DNA of 64,000 nucleotides, taken from assembly GCA_029582155.1 (NCBI GenBank), contig CM055909.1, positions 50,487,818 through 50,551,817 of the forward strand. The letters run 5' to 3'. Within the stretch, counting starts at the first letter, position 1, and every line of letters starts with the position of its first letter. The translations under genes were made by a program, and so were the position numbers. Positions 35,919-45,822 of this stretch are shown piece by piece. This stretch comes from Panopea generosa (taxonomy: Eukaryota > Mollusca > Bivalvia > Adapedonta > Hiatellidae). The notes under the pieces are model-generated. The model was not told the origin of the DNA, ran no database searches, and saw only the letters and a program-made list of their open reading frames with translations.

Positions 35919-35955
35919 GAGAGGGAGTATGCCAGTGATGATGAAGACACTGAAG
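35919..35955 (+). CDS. ARHGAP21/23-like: RhoGAP21/23-like gene, 37-nt microexon in PDZ loop
   Basis: The acceptor is CATTTCAG at 35911-35918 and the donor is GTAATA at 35956. The exon enters at phase 0, encodes EREYASDDEDTE and leaves one base (G). That base joins AA of the next exon to give Glu, so the phases agree exactly. In the protein the acidic segment lies between the GYGF/beta-2 strand and beta-3, the usual place for variable PDZ loops. It sits between a 26.6-kb intron and a 9.6-kb intron. At 37 nt it is not a multiple of three. Skipping it would shift the PDZ frame to a stop (TGA) 32 codons into the next exon, so it should be constitutive. Confidence rests on the phase match and on the fit with the acidic loop. 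Confidence 0.8.
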
Positions 35956-36190
35956 GTAATATGTCTGTTTGTTTATCTCACTGTTTGTTTATCTGTCCAT
36001 TTGTTTATCTCTCTCTTTGTTTATATCTGTTTGTCCATTTATTTTAATCTCTATCTCAAACAATCAACCAATCTTTTTCTCTGTCTGTCTCTCTCTTTCT
36101 CTTTCATTCTCTTGAACAAAATCCATTTCACTCTCTTTCTTTCTCTCTCTCTATCTCGCTCTCTCCATTTCTGTCTCTCAATTTCTCACT
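35956..36190. repeat. Pyrimidine-rich short repeat abutting the microexon donor
   Basis: Directly after the GTAATA donor, units of TGTTTGTTTATCTC (about 14-18 bp, about 5 copies) run into CTCTCTTTCT-type polypyrimidine tracts. Confidence 0.75.
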
Positions 36191-36440
36191 CATTAATTGT
36201 GCTGCTCTTTTACATGTCCTATACATTTTACCAACAAATTTATTAAATTTGACAATAAATAAACATACATGTAAGATCCTCTGTGCACATTTGTTCCATT
36301 ATTAATGTTACATATGAACAACAGTCATCAACACAATTATTCAGTATAGATTTACAGAAACCCCTCATCACTATTTACAGTATTGTGATCATTTCAGAAT
36401 TATTTCTCATTCATTTCGTGGTTAGAAGGTAAACATTACA
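36191..36440. other. Intronic, nothing recognised
   Basis: Short unique stretch. Confidence 0.4.
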
Positions 36441-36454
36441 AACCAAATATGGAG

Positions 36455-37828
36455 TTTAACTGTGTCGGTTGTAGTGGTTGTATGGTGTTTAGCTGTGTCA
36501 GTTGTAGTGGTTGTATGGTGTTTAGCTGTGTCAGTTGTAGTGGTTGTATGGTGTTTAGCTGTGTCAGTTGTAGTGGTTGTATGGTGTTTAGCTGTGTCAG
36601 TTGTAGTGGTTGTATGGTGTTTAGCTGTGTCAGTTGTAGTGGTTGTATGGTGTTTAGCTGTGTCAGTTGTTGTGGTTGTATGGTGTTTAGCTGTGTCGGT
36701 TGTAGTGGTTGTATGGTGTTTAGCTGTGTCGGTTGTTGTGGTTGTATGGTGTTTAGCTGTGTCAGTTGTTGTGGTTGTATGGTGTTTAGCTGTGTCAGTT
36801 GTAGTGGTTGTATGGTGTTTAGCTGTGTCAGTTGTAGTGGTTGAATGGTGTTTAGCTGTGTCAGTTGTAGTGGTTGTATGGTGTTTAGCTGTGTCAGTTG
36901 TAGTGGTTGTATGGTGTTTAGCTGTGTCAGTTGTAGTGGTTGTATGGTGTTTAGCTGTGTCAGTTGTAGTGGTTGTATGGTGTTAAGCTGTGTCAGTTGT
37001 AGTGGTTGTATGGTGTTAAGCTGTGTCAGTTGTAGTGGTTGTATGGTGTTTAGCTGTGTCAGTTGTAGTGGTTGTATGGTGTTCAGCTGTGTCAGTTGTA
37101 GTGGTTGTATGGTGTTCAGCTGTGTCAGTTGTAGTGGTTGTATGTGGTTGTATGGTGTTTAGCTGTGTCAGTTGTAGTGGTTGTATGGTGTTTAGCTGTG
37201 TCAGTTGTAGTGGTTGTATGGTGTTTAGCTGTGTCAGTTGTAGTGGTTGTATGGTGTTAAGCTGTGTCAGTTGTAGTGGTTGTATGGTGTTTAGCTGTGT
37301 CAGTTGTAGTGGTTGTATGGTGTTTAGCTGTGTCAGTTGTAGTGGTTGTATGGTGTTTAGCTATGTCAGTTGTATGTGGTTGTATGGTGTTTAGCTGTGT
37401 CAGTTGTAGTGGTTGTATGGTGTTTAGCTGTGTCAGTTGTAGTGGTTGTATGGTGCTTAGCTGTGTCAGTTGTAGTGGTTGTATGGTGTTTAGCTGTGTC
37501 AGTTGTATGTGGTTGTATGGTGTTTAGCTGTGTCAGTTGTAGTGGTTGTATGGTGTTTAGCTGTGTCAGTTGTAGTGGTTGTATGGTGTTTAGCTGTGTC
37601 AGTTGTATGTGGTTGTATGGTGTTTAGCTGTGTCAGTTGTAGTGGTTGTATGGTGTTTAGCTGTGTCAGTTGTAGTGGTTGTATGGTGTTTAGCTGTGTC
37701 AGTTGTATGTGGTTGTATGGTGTTTAGCTGTGTCAGTTGTAGTGGTTGTATGGTGTTTAGCTGTGTCAGTTGTAGTGGTTGTATGGTGTCTAGCTGTGTC
37801 AGTTGTAGTGGTTGTATGGTGTTTAGCC
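36455..37828. repeat. 33-bp minisatellite, about 40 copies, from the SINE-B 3' end
   Basis: The + strand unit is TGTGTCAGTTGTAGTGG with TTGTATGGTGTTTAGC. Its complement contains GCTAAACACCATACAAC, the terminal sequence of SINE-B. A longer variant with an extra TGTATGTGG recurs at 37140, 37370, 37505, 37600 and 37705, marking a higher-order period of about 100 bp at the right. At 11 codons per unit, several frames stay open (Val/Cys-rich false proteins). Confidence 0.95.
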
Positions 37829-37904
37829 TTGCTTTCAACAAATTTTTAGTCATCGCAACGGTGCCTACTTGGCATAGTATTTTATAAAGGTGCTGAGACA
37901 CTTG

Positions 37905-38165
37905 AGTATCATGTGACAGTGATATGGTATGGTACCCCACCCAGTCATATAACAGTGACACCGGGCAGTGATATAATATGATACCCCACCCAGTCATATA
38001 ACAGTGACACCGGGCAGTGAAATGGTATGATACCTCACACAGTCATATAACAATGACACCGGTCAGTGATATGGTATGATACCCAACCCAGTCATATAAC
38101 AGTGACACCGGGCAATGATATGGTATGATACCCCACCCAGTCATATGACAGTGACACCGGGCCTA
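37905..38165. repeat. 49-bp minisatellite, 5 copies, from the SINE-B body
   Basis: Units of GTGATATGGTATGATACCCC, ACCCAGTCATATAACAG and TGACACCGGGCA. The complement aligns with GGCCTGGTATCAG ... TGTGACTGGGTGAAG in the 23190 copy. It is a second, independent expansion overlapping the segment amplified at 4095-6215. Confidence 0.9.
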
Positions 38166-38225
38166 CCAGAAATAGAACTATCCTCGAGCAAGCTTCTTGT
38201 ACTACTTTTCAAGTTGAGGTCAGCT

Positions 38226-39164
38226 CTGTGTTAGGGTTAAATATAAAATGTTATCTATTTATCAATTCATTATCATGGCTTACAGTCATACATACCATTT
38301 TTATTCACATGCTGTATACCATCGAATAAAAGCTTACATGAATCCGAGAAGTAAACATTTAACTTTATAGTTGTGTAAAATGTCACAAAACTCATAGTAA
38401 TGAGACTTTAAGTCAACTTTAAAATGTTTGAACCAGACATGAAATCTATGTGTATTTACTTCCAGAGGTTTAAGTCAATTTATTAGGGGAGGAGAGTTTA
38501 TTCGGGTGCATGTGGTATATGTCCTTGATACCAATTTATGTTATCCTTATATCTGCTGTATTAGTAACAATAAAGGGAAGGTTTGCCACACATATATATA
38601 AGTTACTTCGGTATTTGCTCCAATGTTAATAGAGAACAAACAAAAGTTAAGTGTTTTACCTGTGGGTTTTTAACAAAAAAAGGGTAGGTTGGTTTTTGTG
38701 GGAGGTGGGGTGGGGGGTGGGGGGTCTTTATTTTATTTTGTGTGAAAATAGATAATTTTACATTGTATGATACATTGTCACAAAAAATAATCTAATTTTT
38801 TAAAAAAAAAAGGTGATTATCTTCATAATATATTAAGAACTGAATGTTTCCTTCAGCACTGCACATAAGCAGAATGATGCAGTGTAGTGAATAGGGTGAT
38901 GTCTGCTCACTCAGAGGTTGTGTGTGCAATCCCAAGCTTGACCTAATGGCATCTCAGTGATAAACAACACACATTTCTTGTTCAATTTCCCAGGAAACAC
39001 CTTCAGAGCGAGAAATCAAAACTGTTGTATTTAAACTCTTATATACGTCTATGAAAATTTGTTTCACTTTCCCTTTAGTTTTTACTCTTAAAACATTTCT
39101 TATGCACAAATTATGTAGGTGTTGCGTTCCTCTGAAGAAGAATAGTTTTACATGCCTCAAGATC
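38226..39164. other. Intronic, with a SINE-D-like fragment
   Basis: AT-rich sequence with G-rich GGTGGGGTGGGGGGTGGGG at 38705-38723. A SINE-D-like tRNA-type piece (CTCAGAGGTTGTGTGTGCAA) lies at about 38880-38980. Confidence 0.45.
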
Positions 39165-41290
39165 TCTTACCTCTCACCGCTGAAGTGATGGGTACCAGTC
39201 TACTTACCTCTCACTGCTGAAGTGATTGGTACCAGTCCACTTACCTCTCATCGTTGAAGTGATGGGTACCAGTCTGCTTACCTCTCACCGCTAAAGTCAT
39301 GGGTACCAGTCCACTTACCTCTCACCGCTGAAGTCATTGGTACCAGTCCACTTACCTTTCACCACTGAAGTCATGGGTACCAGTCCACTAACCTCTCACC
39401 GCTGAAGTCATGGGTACCCGGTCCACTTACCTCTCAACGCAGAAATCATTGGTACCAGTCTACTTACCTCTCACCGCAAAGTCATGAGTACCAGTTCACT
39501 TACCTCTCACCACTGAAGTGATGGGTACCTGGACTACTTACCTCTCATCGCTGAAGTCATGAGTACCAGTCCACTTACCTCTCACCACTGAAGTCATGGG
39601 TACCATTCCACCAACCTCTCACTGCTGAAGGCATGGGTACCAGTCCACTTACCTCTCACAGCTGAAGTCATGGGTACCAGTCCACTTACCTCTCATCGCT
39701 GAAGTCATGGGTACCAGTCCACTTACCTCTCACCGCTGAAGTCATGGGTACCAGTCCACTTACCTCTCATCGCTGAAGTCATGGGTGCCAGTCCACTTAC
39801 CTCTCACCGCAGAAGTTATGGGTACCAGCCACTTATCTCTCACCACTGAAGTGATGGGTACCTGGACCACTTACCTCTCATCGCTGAAGTCATAGGTACC
39901 AGTCCACTTACCTCTCACCACTGAAGTCATGGGTGCCAGTCCACTAACCTCTCACCACTGAAGTCATGGGTACCAGTTCACTTACCTCTCACAACTGAAG
40001 TCATGGGTACCAGTTCACTTACCTCTCACCACTGAAGTCATGGGTACCAGTCCACTTACCTCTCACCGCTGAAGTCATGGGTACCAGTCCACTTACCTCT
40101 CACCACTGAAGTCATGGGTACCAGTCCACTTACCTCTCACCACTGAAGTCATGGGTACCAGGCCACTTACCTCTCACCACTGAAGTCATGGGTACCAGTC
40201 CACTTACCTCTCACCACTGAAGTCATGGGTACCAGTTCACTTACCTCTCACCACTGAAGTCATGGGTACCAGTTCACTTAATCTCACCACTGAAGTCATG
40301 GGTACCAGTCCACTTACCTCTCACCGCTGAAGTCATGGGTACCAGTCCACTTACCTCTCACCACTGAAGTCATGGGTGCCAGTCCACTTACCTCTCACGG
40401 CTGAAGTCATGGGTACCAGTCCACTTACCTCTCACCGTTGAAGTCATGGGTACCAGTTCACTTACTTCTCACCACTGAAGTCATTGGTACCAGTCTACTT
40501 ACCTCTCACCGCTGAAGTCATGGGTACCAGTTAACTTACCTCTCACCGCTGAAGTGATGGTTACCCGGTCCACTTACCTTTTACCGCAGAAGTCATGGGT
40601 ACCAGTCCACTTACCTCTCACCGCTGAAGTCATGGGTACCAGTCCACTTACCTCTCACCGCTGAAGTGATGGTTACCCGGTCCACTTACCTCTCACCACT
40701 GAAGTGATGGGTACCTGGACCACTTACCTTTCATCGCTGAAGTCATGGGTACCAGTCGACTTACCTCTCACCACTGAAGTCATGGGTACCAGTACACTTA
40801 CCTCTCACCGCTGAAGTCATAGGTACCAGTCCACTTACCTCTCACCACTGAAGTGATTGTTACCCGGTCCACTTACCTCTCACCACTGAAGTGATGGGTA
40901 CCTGGACCACTTACCTTTCATCGCTGAAGTCATGGGTACCAGTCGACTTACCTCTCACCGCTGAAGTCATGGGTACCAGTCCACTTACCTCTCACCGCTG
41001 AAGTGATGGGTACCAGTCCACTTACCTCTCATCGCTGAAGTGATGGGTACCAGTCGACTTACCTCTCACCACTGAAGTCATGGGTACCTGGTCCACTTAC
41101 CTCTCATCGCTGAAGTCATGGGTACCATTCCACTCCTGAAGTGATAGGTACCAGTCCACTCTGCCTATTTCAGGAAGTTTGTCAGCTACTTGAGGTGGGA
41201 AGGATCGTGATTCTTTACTCAGATTCATTCAAATATTTTAACTGGATGCCATAAAATTACCACCTGCAATGTGTTAAAAAATGGTGTTAA
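39150..41290 (+). mobile_element. SINE-C copy with 2-kb internal expansion of its head
   Basis: The array unit equals the SINE-C head (CACTTACCTCTCACC ... GAAGTCATGGGT). After the array the normal SINE-C body follows (GTTTGTCAGCTACTTGAGG, CTCAGATTCATTC, AACTGGATGCCATAAAA, AATGGTGTTAAAGCC). Confidence 0.8.
39165..41155. repeat. 37-bp minisatellite, about 54 copies, from the SINE-C head
   Basis: Units of CTTACCTCTCACCGCTGAAG then TCATGGGTACCAGTCCA. The complement of each unit contains GAGAGGTAAGTGG, a consensus-like 5' splice site on the minus strand. Variants (CACCACTG, CATCGCTG, GTACCTGGACC) occur in runs and in repeated multi-unit blocks, for example around 40680-40740 and 40870-40930. Confidence 0.95.
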
Positions 41291-42084
41291 AGCCATTTAA
41301 AAGGAAACATATATCTGGTTCTTACAACCAGTGATATTAGACCTATATTAAAGAGCATACTGATGATTACTCAGTCACTGATGTTTTACAATTACAGCTG
41401 CTGTATGCCATGAATGGAGCTACCCGATTAAAAAAAATCCATCTAAAGAAACGTCAAATACATTTGATTATCTGTTACTTTTCAAAACACATTATTTTAG
41501 GGGCAAAAGGTTTTATATTTAAAACTGTATCCATGGTGTTGTAACATTGATTTATCGCTGTGGAATGTGTAACATGTGTTACAACTAGTCCTTTGTTATA
41601 ATGTGATCTATTAATGTCATGTGTTAATTTTATATATAATTGGTGAAATATGACAGGTAGTACTGCCGAGAAGAATGTGACCTTTCACCTTCCATATTTG
41701 TTTACATTATAAAAACTGCCTTTTACCTGCACTTTGAGGGCAAAGATATTAGTTTCAAAGGCCGGAAAATAGGCTTTGTGCTGGCTATGAAGTTAGACAG
41801 GGGTATAGAGAGGAGATGATTATCATGTAAGGATATAGGAAGATCAAATATTTGCTCAAAAGGACTTAATTTTAATCCATGTAAGATAACAACAACAACA
41901 ATATCAACAAAGGAATATTTAGCCACTTATGCCAGTGACTGTTATGTTTTGTCAGATCAAGTGAAACTGCATGGTTTGGGATGTTTAAGGTTTTTTTGAA
42001 TAGGGTTTGTAAATACAAGTAATGTCATCCAGTTTTATTGTTGGAGGATTTGAATTTGTGTGATTATTAAGAGTCATCTTTATT
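41291..42084. other. Intronic, nothing recognised
   Basis: Unique AT-rich sequence. Confidence 0.5.
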
Positions 42085-42310
42085 CCATCAAGTGCCAACA
42101 GATAATCAGTTAACCTAACCACTCTTTCCTAGGATCCTGGAAGGTAAACCAGTACTTAAGTTCACCCATCTTCGAAAGTAACTGATAACTTTCCCACCAG
42201 AATCAGCAGTGAGATAAGAATGAGATGCATATATTATTACCATCACTCAGTGGCCAGACAGGGATTTGAACTTGTGATAGAGCCTGTGAAATCCCTTGGT
42301 CACGGCCACC
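42085..42310 (-). mobile_element. SINE-A copy, minus strand
   Basis: The complement order is intact: the head near 42300 (B-box complement GGGATTTGAACTTGTGA), the body (AAGTAACTGATAACTTTCCC) and GATAATCAGTTAACCTAACC near the 3' end. Confidence 0.75.
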
Positions 42311-42439
42311 GAGGTCCTTGCTTGTAAAAAAATTTCAATTTTATTATTTAGACAAAAAATCGAGTATTCATGTATTAATGACTTAAATTGCGTGTGTTCT
42401 GATTGGTCCAGTGAGCTGTCTCAAGATGCGTCACACAGC

Positions 42440-42925
42440 AGAAGTCCTGTCCTTGTGGAAGGATGGTCCAGTTCTATGTTAGAATGTTTGCCAGTTACTT
42501 GTGGAAGGATGGTCCAGTTCTATGTTAGAATGTTTGCCAGTTACTTGTGGAAGGATGGTCCAGTTCTATGTTAGAATGTTTGCCAGTTACTTGTGGAAGG
42601 ATGGTCCAGTTCTATGTTAGAATGTTTGCCAGTTACTTGTGGAAGGATGGTCCAGTTCTATGTTAGAATGTTTGCCAGTTACTTGTGGAAGGATGGTCCA
42701 GTTCTATGTTAGAATGTTTGCCAGTTACTTGTGGAAGGATGGTCCAGTTCTATGTTAGATATTTGCCAGTTACTTGTGGAAGGATGGTCCAGTTCTATGT
42801 TAGAATGTTTGCCAGTTACTTGTGGAAGGATGGTCCAGTTCTGCTAATATTCCTGAAATCTTCCTCCAACAGTAAATACAACTGGAAGCCATATATAAGC
42901 TGTAATGTGTTAGACTCCATTAATT
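42440..42925 (+). mobile_element. SINE-C copy with internal 46-bp expansion
   Basis: The array is followed by the regular SINE-C end (AAATCTTCCTCCAACAGTAA, AACTGGAAGCCATATATAAG, TGTAATGTGTTA). The repeated segment GCCAGTTACTTGTGGAAG is single-copy in other SINE-C elements. Confidence 0.8.
42465..42845. repeat. 46-bp minisatellite, 9 copies, from the SINE-C body
   Basis: Units of TTGTGGAAGGATGGTCCAG, TTCTATGTTAGAATG and TTTGCCAGTTAC, almost identical apart from one unit at 42755 with a 4-bp loss. It looks recent. Confidence 0.95.
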
Positions 42926-44149
42926 TTAAAGAAAAATTGTAAATACAAATACATGTAATACTTAATTTCTATTAGCACTTTTAATAAATCTTTTTTATAG
43001 AATTTGCCATAAAAGGTACAGACCTGACACAGTCATAAAATTGGCAGCTTATTTAGACTATTTGGTTATCGTTTATCAGAAATGTCATAATTTCACATCT
43101 ACAATTCAAGCTGTGATGATTTGACTGTTGAGTTCAAAAGACACTGTTTCGCATTACAGATTTGAGTTTCAGATATGAGAGTTTGTGTTGGGCTATTGAC
43201 AATCATAATTGTTACTGCTAGGTGGTCAAAGCCTACATTACTTAGTTGGTCTAGATGGGGTCTTGATAAGATAGTTATGATAAAATACATCAGTTCATTG
43301 TAGATTGGATAGGACGGTTTTGTCAGTCAGCAATATGTGTTGATTTAGGGTGAGTAGTTGGCTCCTTAGTAATGGATTGACCCCTGATCCTTAAAATGTT
43401 GCTTTAATTACATTATTATATTTTAATTCATACTAATTCATTTTAGCTGGATTGCGAAGAAAGTGAGAGTTTATATGAATCACTATCTGGGTAGAACCAT
43501 TGCTGATTTTTTTTATGAGAGACCTTTGGGTTCAGACTGGGATCAAACCTGCAACCTCTGACTGCAAGAATGAACTTATCCTTATAACCTATTTCATTGA
43601 AAAAGCATTTAATAAAACAGAGCACGTAATAATTATCTGCACTGACAAGAATTAAAATTCTTTTATGGAAATGAATGGGTTTTGGTTTTCTGCAGACTTG
43701 TACTGGTGCAAAGTTTAGTTAATTTATACATTTTGTACCGTTGGGATCCTGGTTCATAATATTTTATTGTATATATCTGCAAGTAGTTTGCCAGATTCTA
43801 TGACTGTCTGTCTAAGTTCATTCTTAAAAATAATGTTTGTTTTGCAGTGCTCCTACCTAGCCAATTTTTTATTGACTTTCACAGCATTGACATTTTTCAG
43901 GATTTGTGACCATTTTTTTGTCCAAAATGACACTTAGAAATCCAAATCAGGCTTCCGAGTAGAAGGGGTTGGAGTGGGTGAGGGGGACTTAAGCTTGCCT
44001 GCCTTAGTACCTACATGGTAAATACATGTATTGGGTTGAAGAAAAGTAGACAAACATTTTTTAAAGGATGGCCTTAGTTACAAATATTCAAAAAACAACT
44101 AGTTTACTTATGAAACAATATTTTAATCACTGTGGTGTTATGTTGTGGT
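42926..44149. other. Intronic, nothing supported
   Basis: Unique AT-rich sequence. A short tRNA-like/SINE fragment on the minus strand (GGGATCAAACCTGCAACC) lies near 43530. Confidence 0.45.
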
Positions 44150-44345
44150 AGAGAGGTTGTTGTCCCTTAGGCCCGTGATTGTAGGACCAGTCCAGTGGGT
44201 GTTGTCCCTCAGGCTCAAGACTGTAGGACCAGTCCAGTGGTTCTACTTGGGTTCATTGAGGTCTTCATCCACCAATAAAACTCAATATTGTTAATAATTT
44301 ATTACCTGTCATGTAATTAAAAGGGTGTTAAACCACATAGGAAAA
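44150..44345 (+). mobile_element. SINE-C copy with a local duplication
   Basis: GTAGGACCAGTCCAGTGG occurs twice (near 44185 and 44222), then GAGGTCTTCATCCACCAATA and GGGTGTTAAACC. This may be an incipient two-copy stage of the expansions seen in other SINE-C copies. Confidence 0.65.
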
Positions 44346-44557
44346 AAGGAGAACTGTTGTCCTTACTTTCGACATTAGGCTATCAAATATGCTGATAATA
44401 AAGTGTAAAATTGCTGTAAATTCATATAAAATCAATCACTTGCATTGTACAGTTACAAATACAAAGATGTTATCTTATCCAGATTCAAACCAGATACCTG
44501 AAATCATTTTATTGTACACATAGGCACCTAGTTAGTTCTTTTATGTTTCATAAAAAC

Positions 44558-44860
44558 ACAGCGATGGTCAAGGAGTAGAATGTCTGCCTTGTGAAGGGTT
44601 GCGGGTTTGATCCCTGGCTTGGTCATGTCATAGACTTGAAAAATAAATGGAATAAGAAGCTTCCTCACTTTGCGCTCAGCATTTTGAGGATAGTTCTGGG
44701 TCTGGTTCACCCGTTGTCAGTTGATATCATACAATGTGTCTGCGGCATGGTACTCCAGTGTGGCAGCGCTTGGAATACTGTCTCAAATAGACATGTATCA
44801 CCACAATTTACCTGAAAAATTATTTAAAGCAAAGCTAAACATCAAACAGATGTTTCATAA
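44558..44860 (+). mobile_element. SINE-B, full length
   Basis: A tRNA-like head (GCGATGGTCAAGGAGTAGAA, B-box GCGGGTTTGATCCCTGG) is followed by the body (GATAGTTCTGGGTCTGG, CACCCGTTGTCAG, TGTCTGCGGCATGGTACTCC) and the 3' end (ACCTGAAAAATTATTTAAAG, GCTAAACATCAAAC). No internal expansion. Confidence 0.85.
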
Positions 44861-45336
44861 AGCAAAAGACATAATGAAACAATCAAGTGAGTGCACCAAT
44901 TTATCATAATTATGAAGACATCATTGAGTGATGCAATATGTGGAGCAATATAGATGTTTAATGTGAGATATAACAGAACATTGAGATTCCTGTCTCTAGT
45001 ACTACAGTTCTATTTTAGGATGTAATAATGTTTAATACTTGGCACAGTCAGCCGAGGTTTTAACCAAACTGTTTAGATAATTAATAGCTGTAGTATATAC
45101 TGAACTGTTGTGTTTTATAATTTCATTTTATTTCTCCACCTGTGAATCTCTGTCAGTTGGTGCTACATTATGGTGTAGCTGGAGAGAAATACACCTAACA
45201 GGTACACCAAAAAGAAATGGTTTCAATTTTTCATATTTGTATTGGTATTTTATACAGACAGTGACTGGATGATGAAAGACATGACAAGAAAAGCGAACAT
45301 GTGCATTTTAAAACTTTCCATTTACTTGTATCAGAT

Positions 45337-45337
45337 G

Positions 45338-45377
<40 letters not shown>

Positions 45378-45520
45378 AGTGTATTGATAGATTGGATATT
45401 GGCATCATTTTTATGCCATATATCAATCATCACAGAAATGGCCGCCAGGCTCACTACTCACTACCCTTGGATTGTTGGTAAGATGGGCTACCAACAGAGC
45501 TAACCAGGCCCACCATGCCT
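45337..45520 (-). mobile_element. Internally deleted SINE-A just upstream of the PDZ exon
   Basis: The minus strand begins GGCCTGGTTAGCTC (complement of 45507-45520) and keeps the CTGTGATGATTGATAT block. It then jumps to GGCATAAAAATGATGCC and ends in an (AATC)n tail, seen on + as (TGAT)n at 45337-45376. About 100 bp of body is missing. It sits 60 bp from the 45581 exon. Confidence 0.75.
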
Positions 45521-45580
45521 GAAGGTAAACAATTTACAATATTATCCACTGTCTTTATTTTTTTAATTTTCTACTTTCAG

Positions 45581-45822
45581 AACTTTACTTTCAAAGGATC
45601 CAACAAGGCAGCCTCGAACCACTGGATACGATTTTCGTCAAAAACGTCAAGGATGGAGGACCTGCCCACAAAGCAGGACTGAATCCTGGGGACCGGATAA
45701 TATCTGTTAACGGGGAACCAGTGACAGGAAAGTCATACGGACAAGTTATAAATCTTATACAGCAAAGTAATGCGGACCTGAACCTGCTGGTGGTACCCAA
45801 GGAAGAAGATATTCTACAATTA
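45581..45822 (+). CDS. ARHGAP21/23-like: RhoGAP21/23-like gene, exon with C-terminal half of PDZ domain
   Basis: The acceptor is CTACTTTCAG at 45571-45580. With the carried G, the exon encodes 81 codons ending ILQL, at the donor GTACGT at 45823 (phase 0). It supplies the rest of the PDZ fold: [12 protein letters not shown] (beta-3), [21 protein letters not shown] (the GDxI turn and beta-4), then [11 protein letters not shown] (alpha-2) and the final strand LNLLVVP. The spacing and the words match the ARHGAP21/23 PDZ domain, which binds C-terminal peptides of partner proteins. The last bases of the exon and the donor are repeated many times in the intron just downstream (see the array at 45812-46905). 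The frame therefore stays open past the donor as far as 46260. A truncated minus-strand SINE ends about 60 bp upstream of the acceptor. The alternative donors at 45877-45985 are a real possibility. Confidence 0.93.

Larger units (their letters stand above)
36440..38225 (-). mobile_element. SINE-B on minus strand carrying two separate internal arrays
   Basis: Read on the minus strand, the order is the body start (AGTACAAGAAGCTTGC, GATAGTTCTATTTC; + 38225-38166), then the 49-bp array, then the distal body (GTTGCGATGAC, AAATTTGTTGAAAGCAAGGC; + 37900-37830), then the 33-bp array made from the SINE 3' end (GCTAAACACCATACAA). All pieces are in the order of the unexpanded copy at 23190. Confidence 0.8.

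Noticed and set aside
36449-37997. Many Val/Cys-rich open frames resembling cysteine-rich proteins
   Set aside because: 33-bp units derived from the SINE-B 3' end. The frame is lost at each longer variant.
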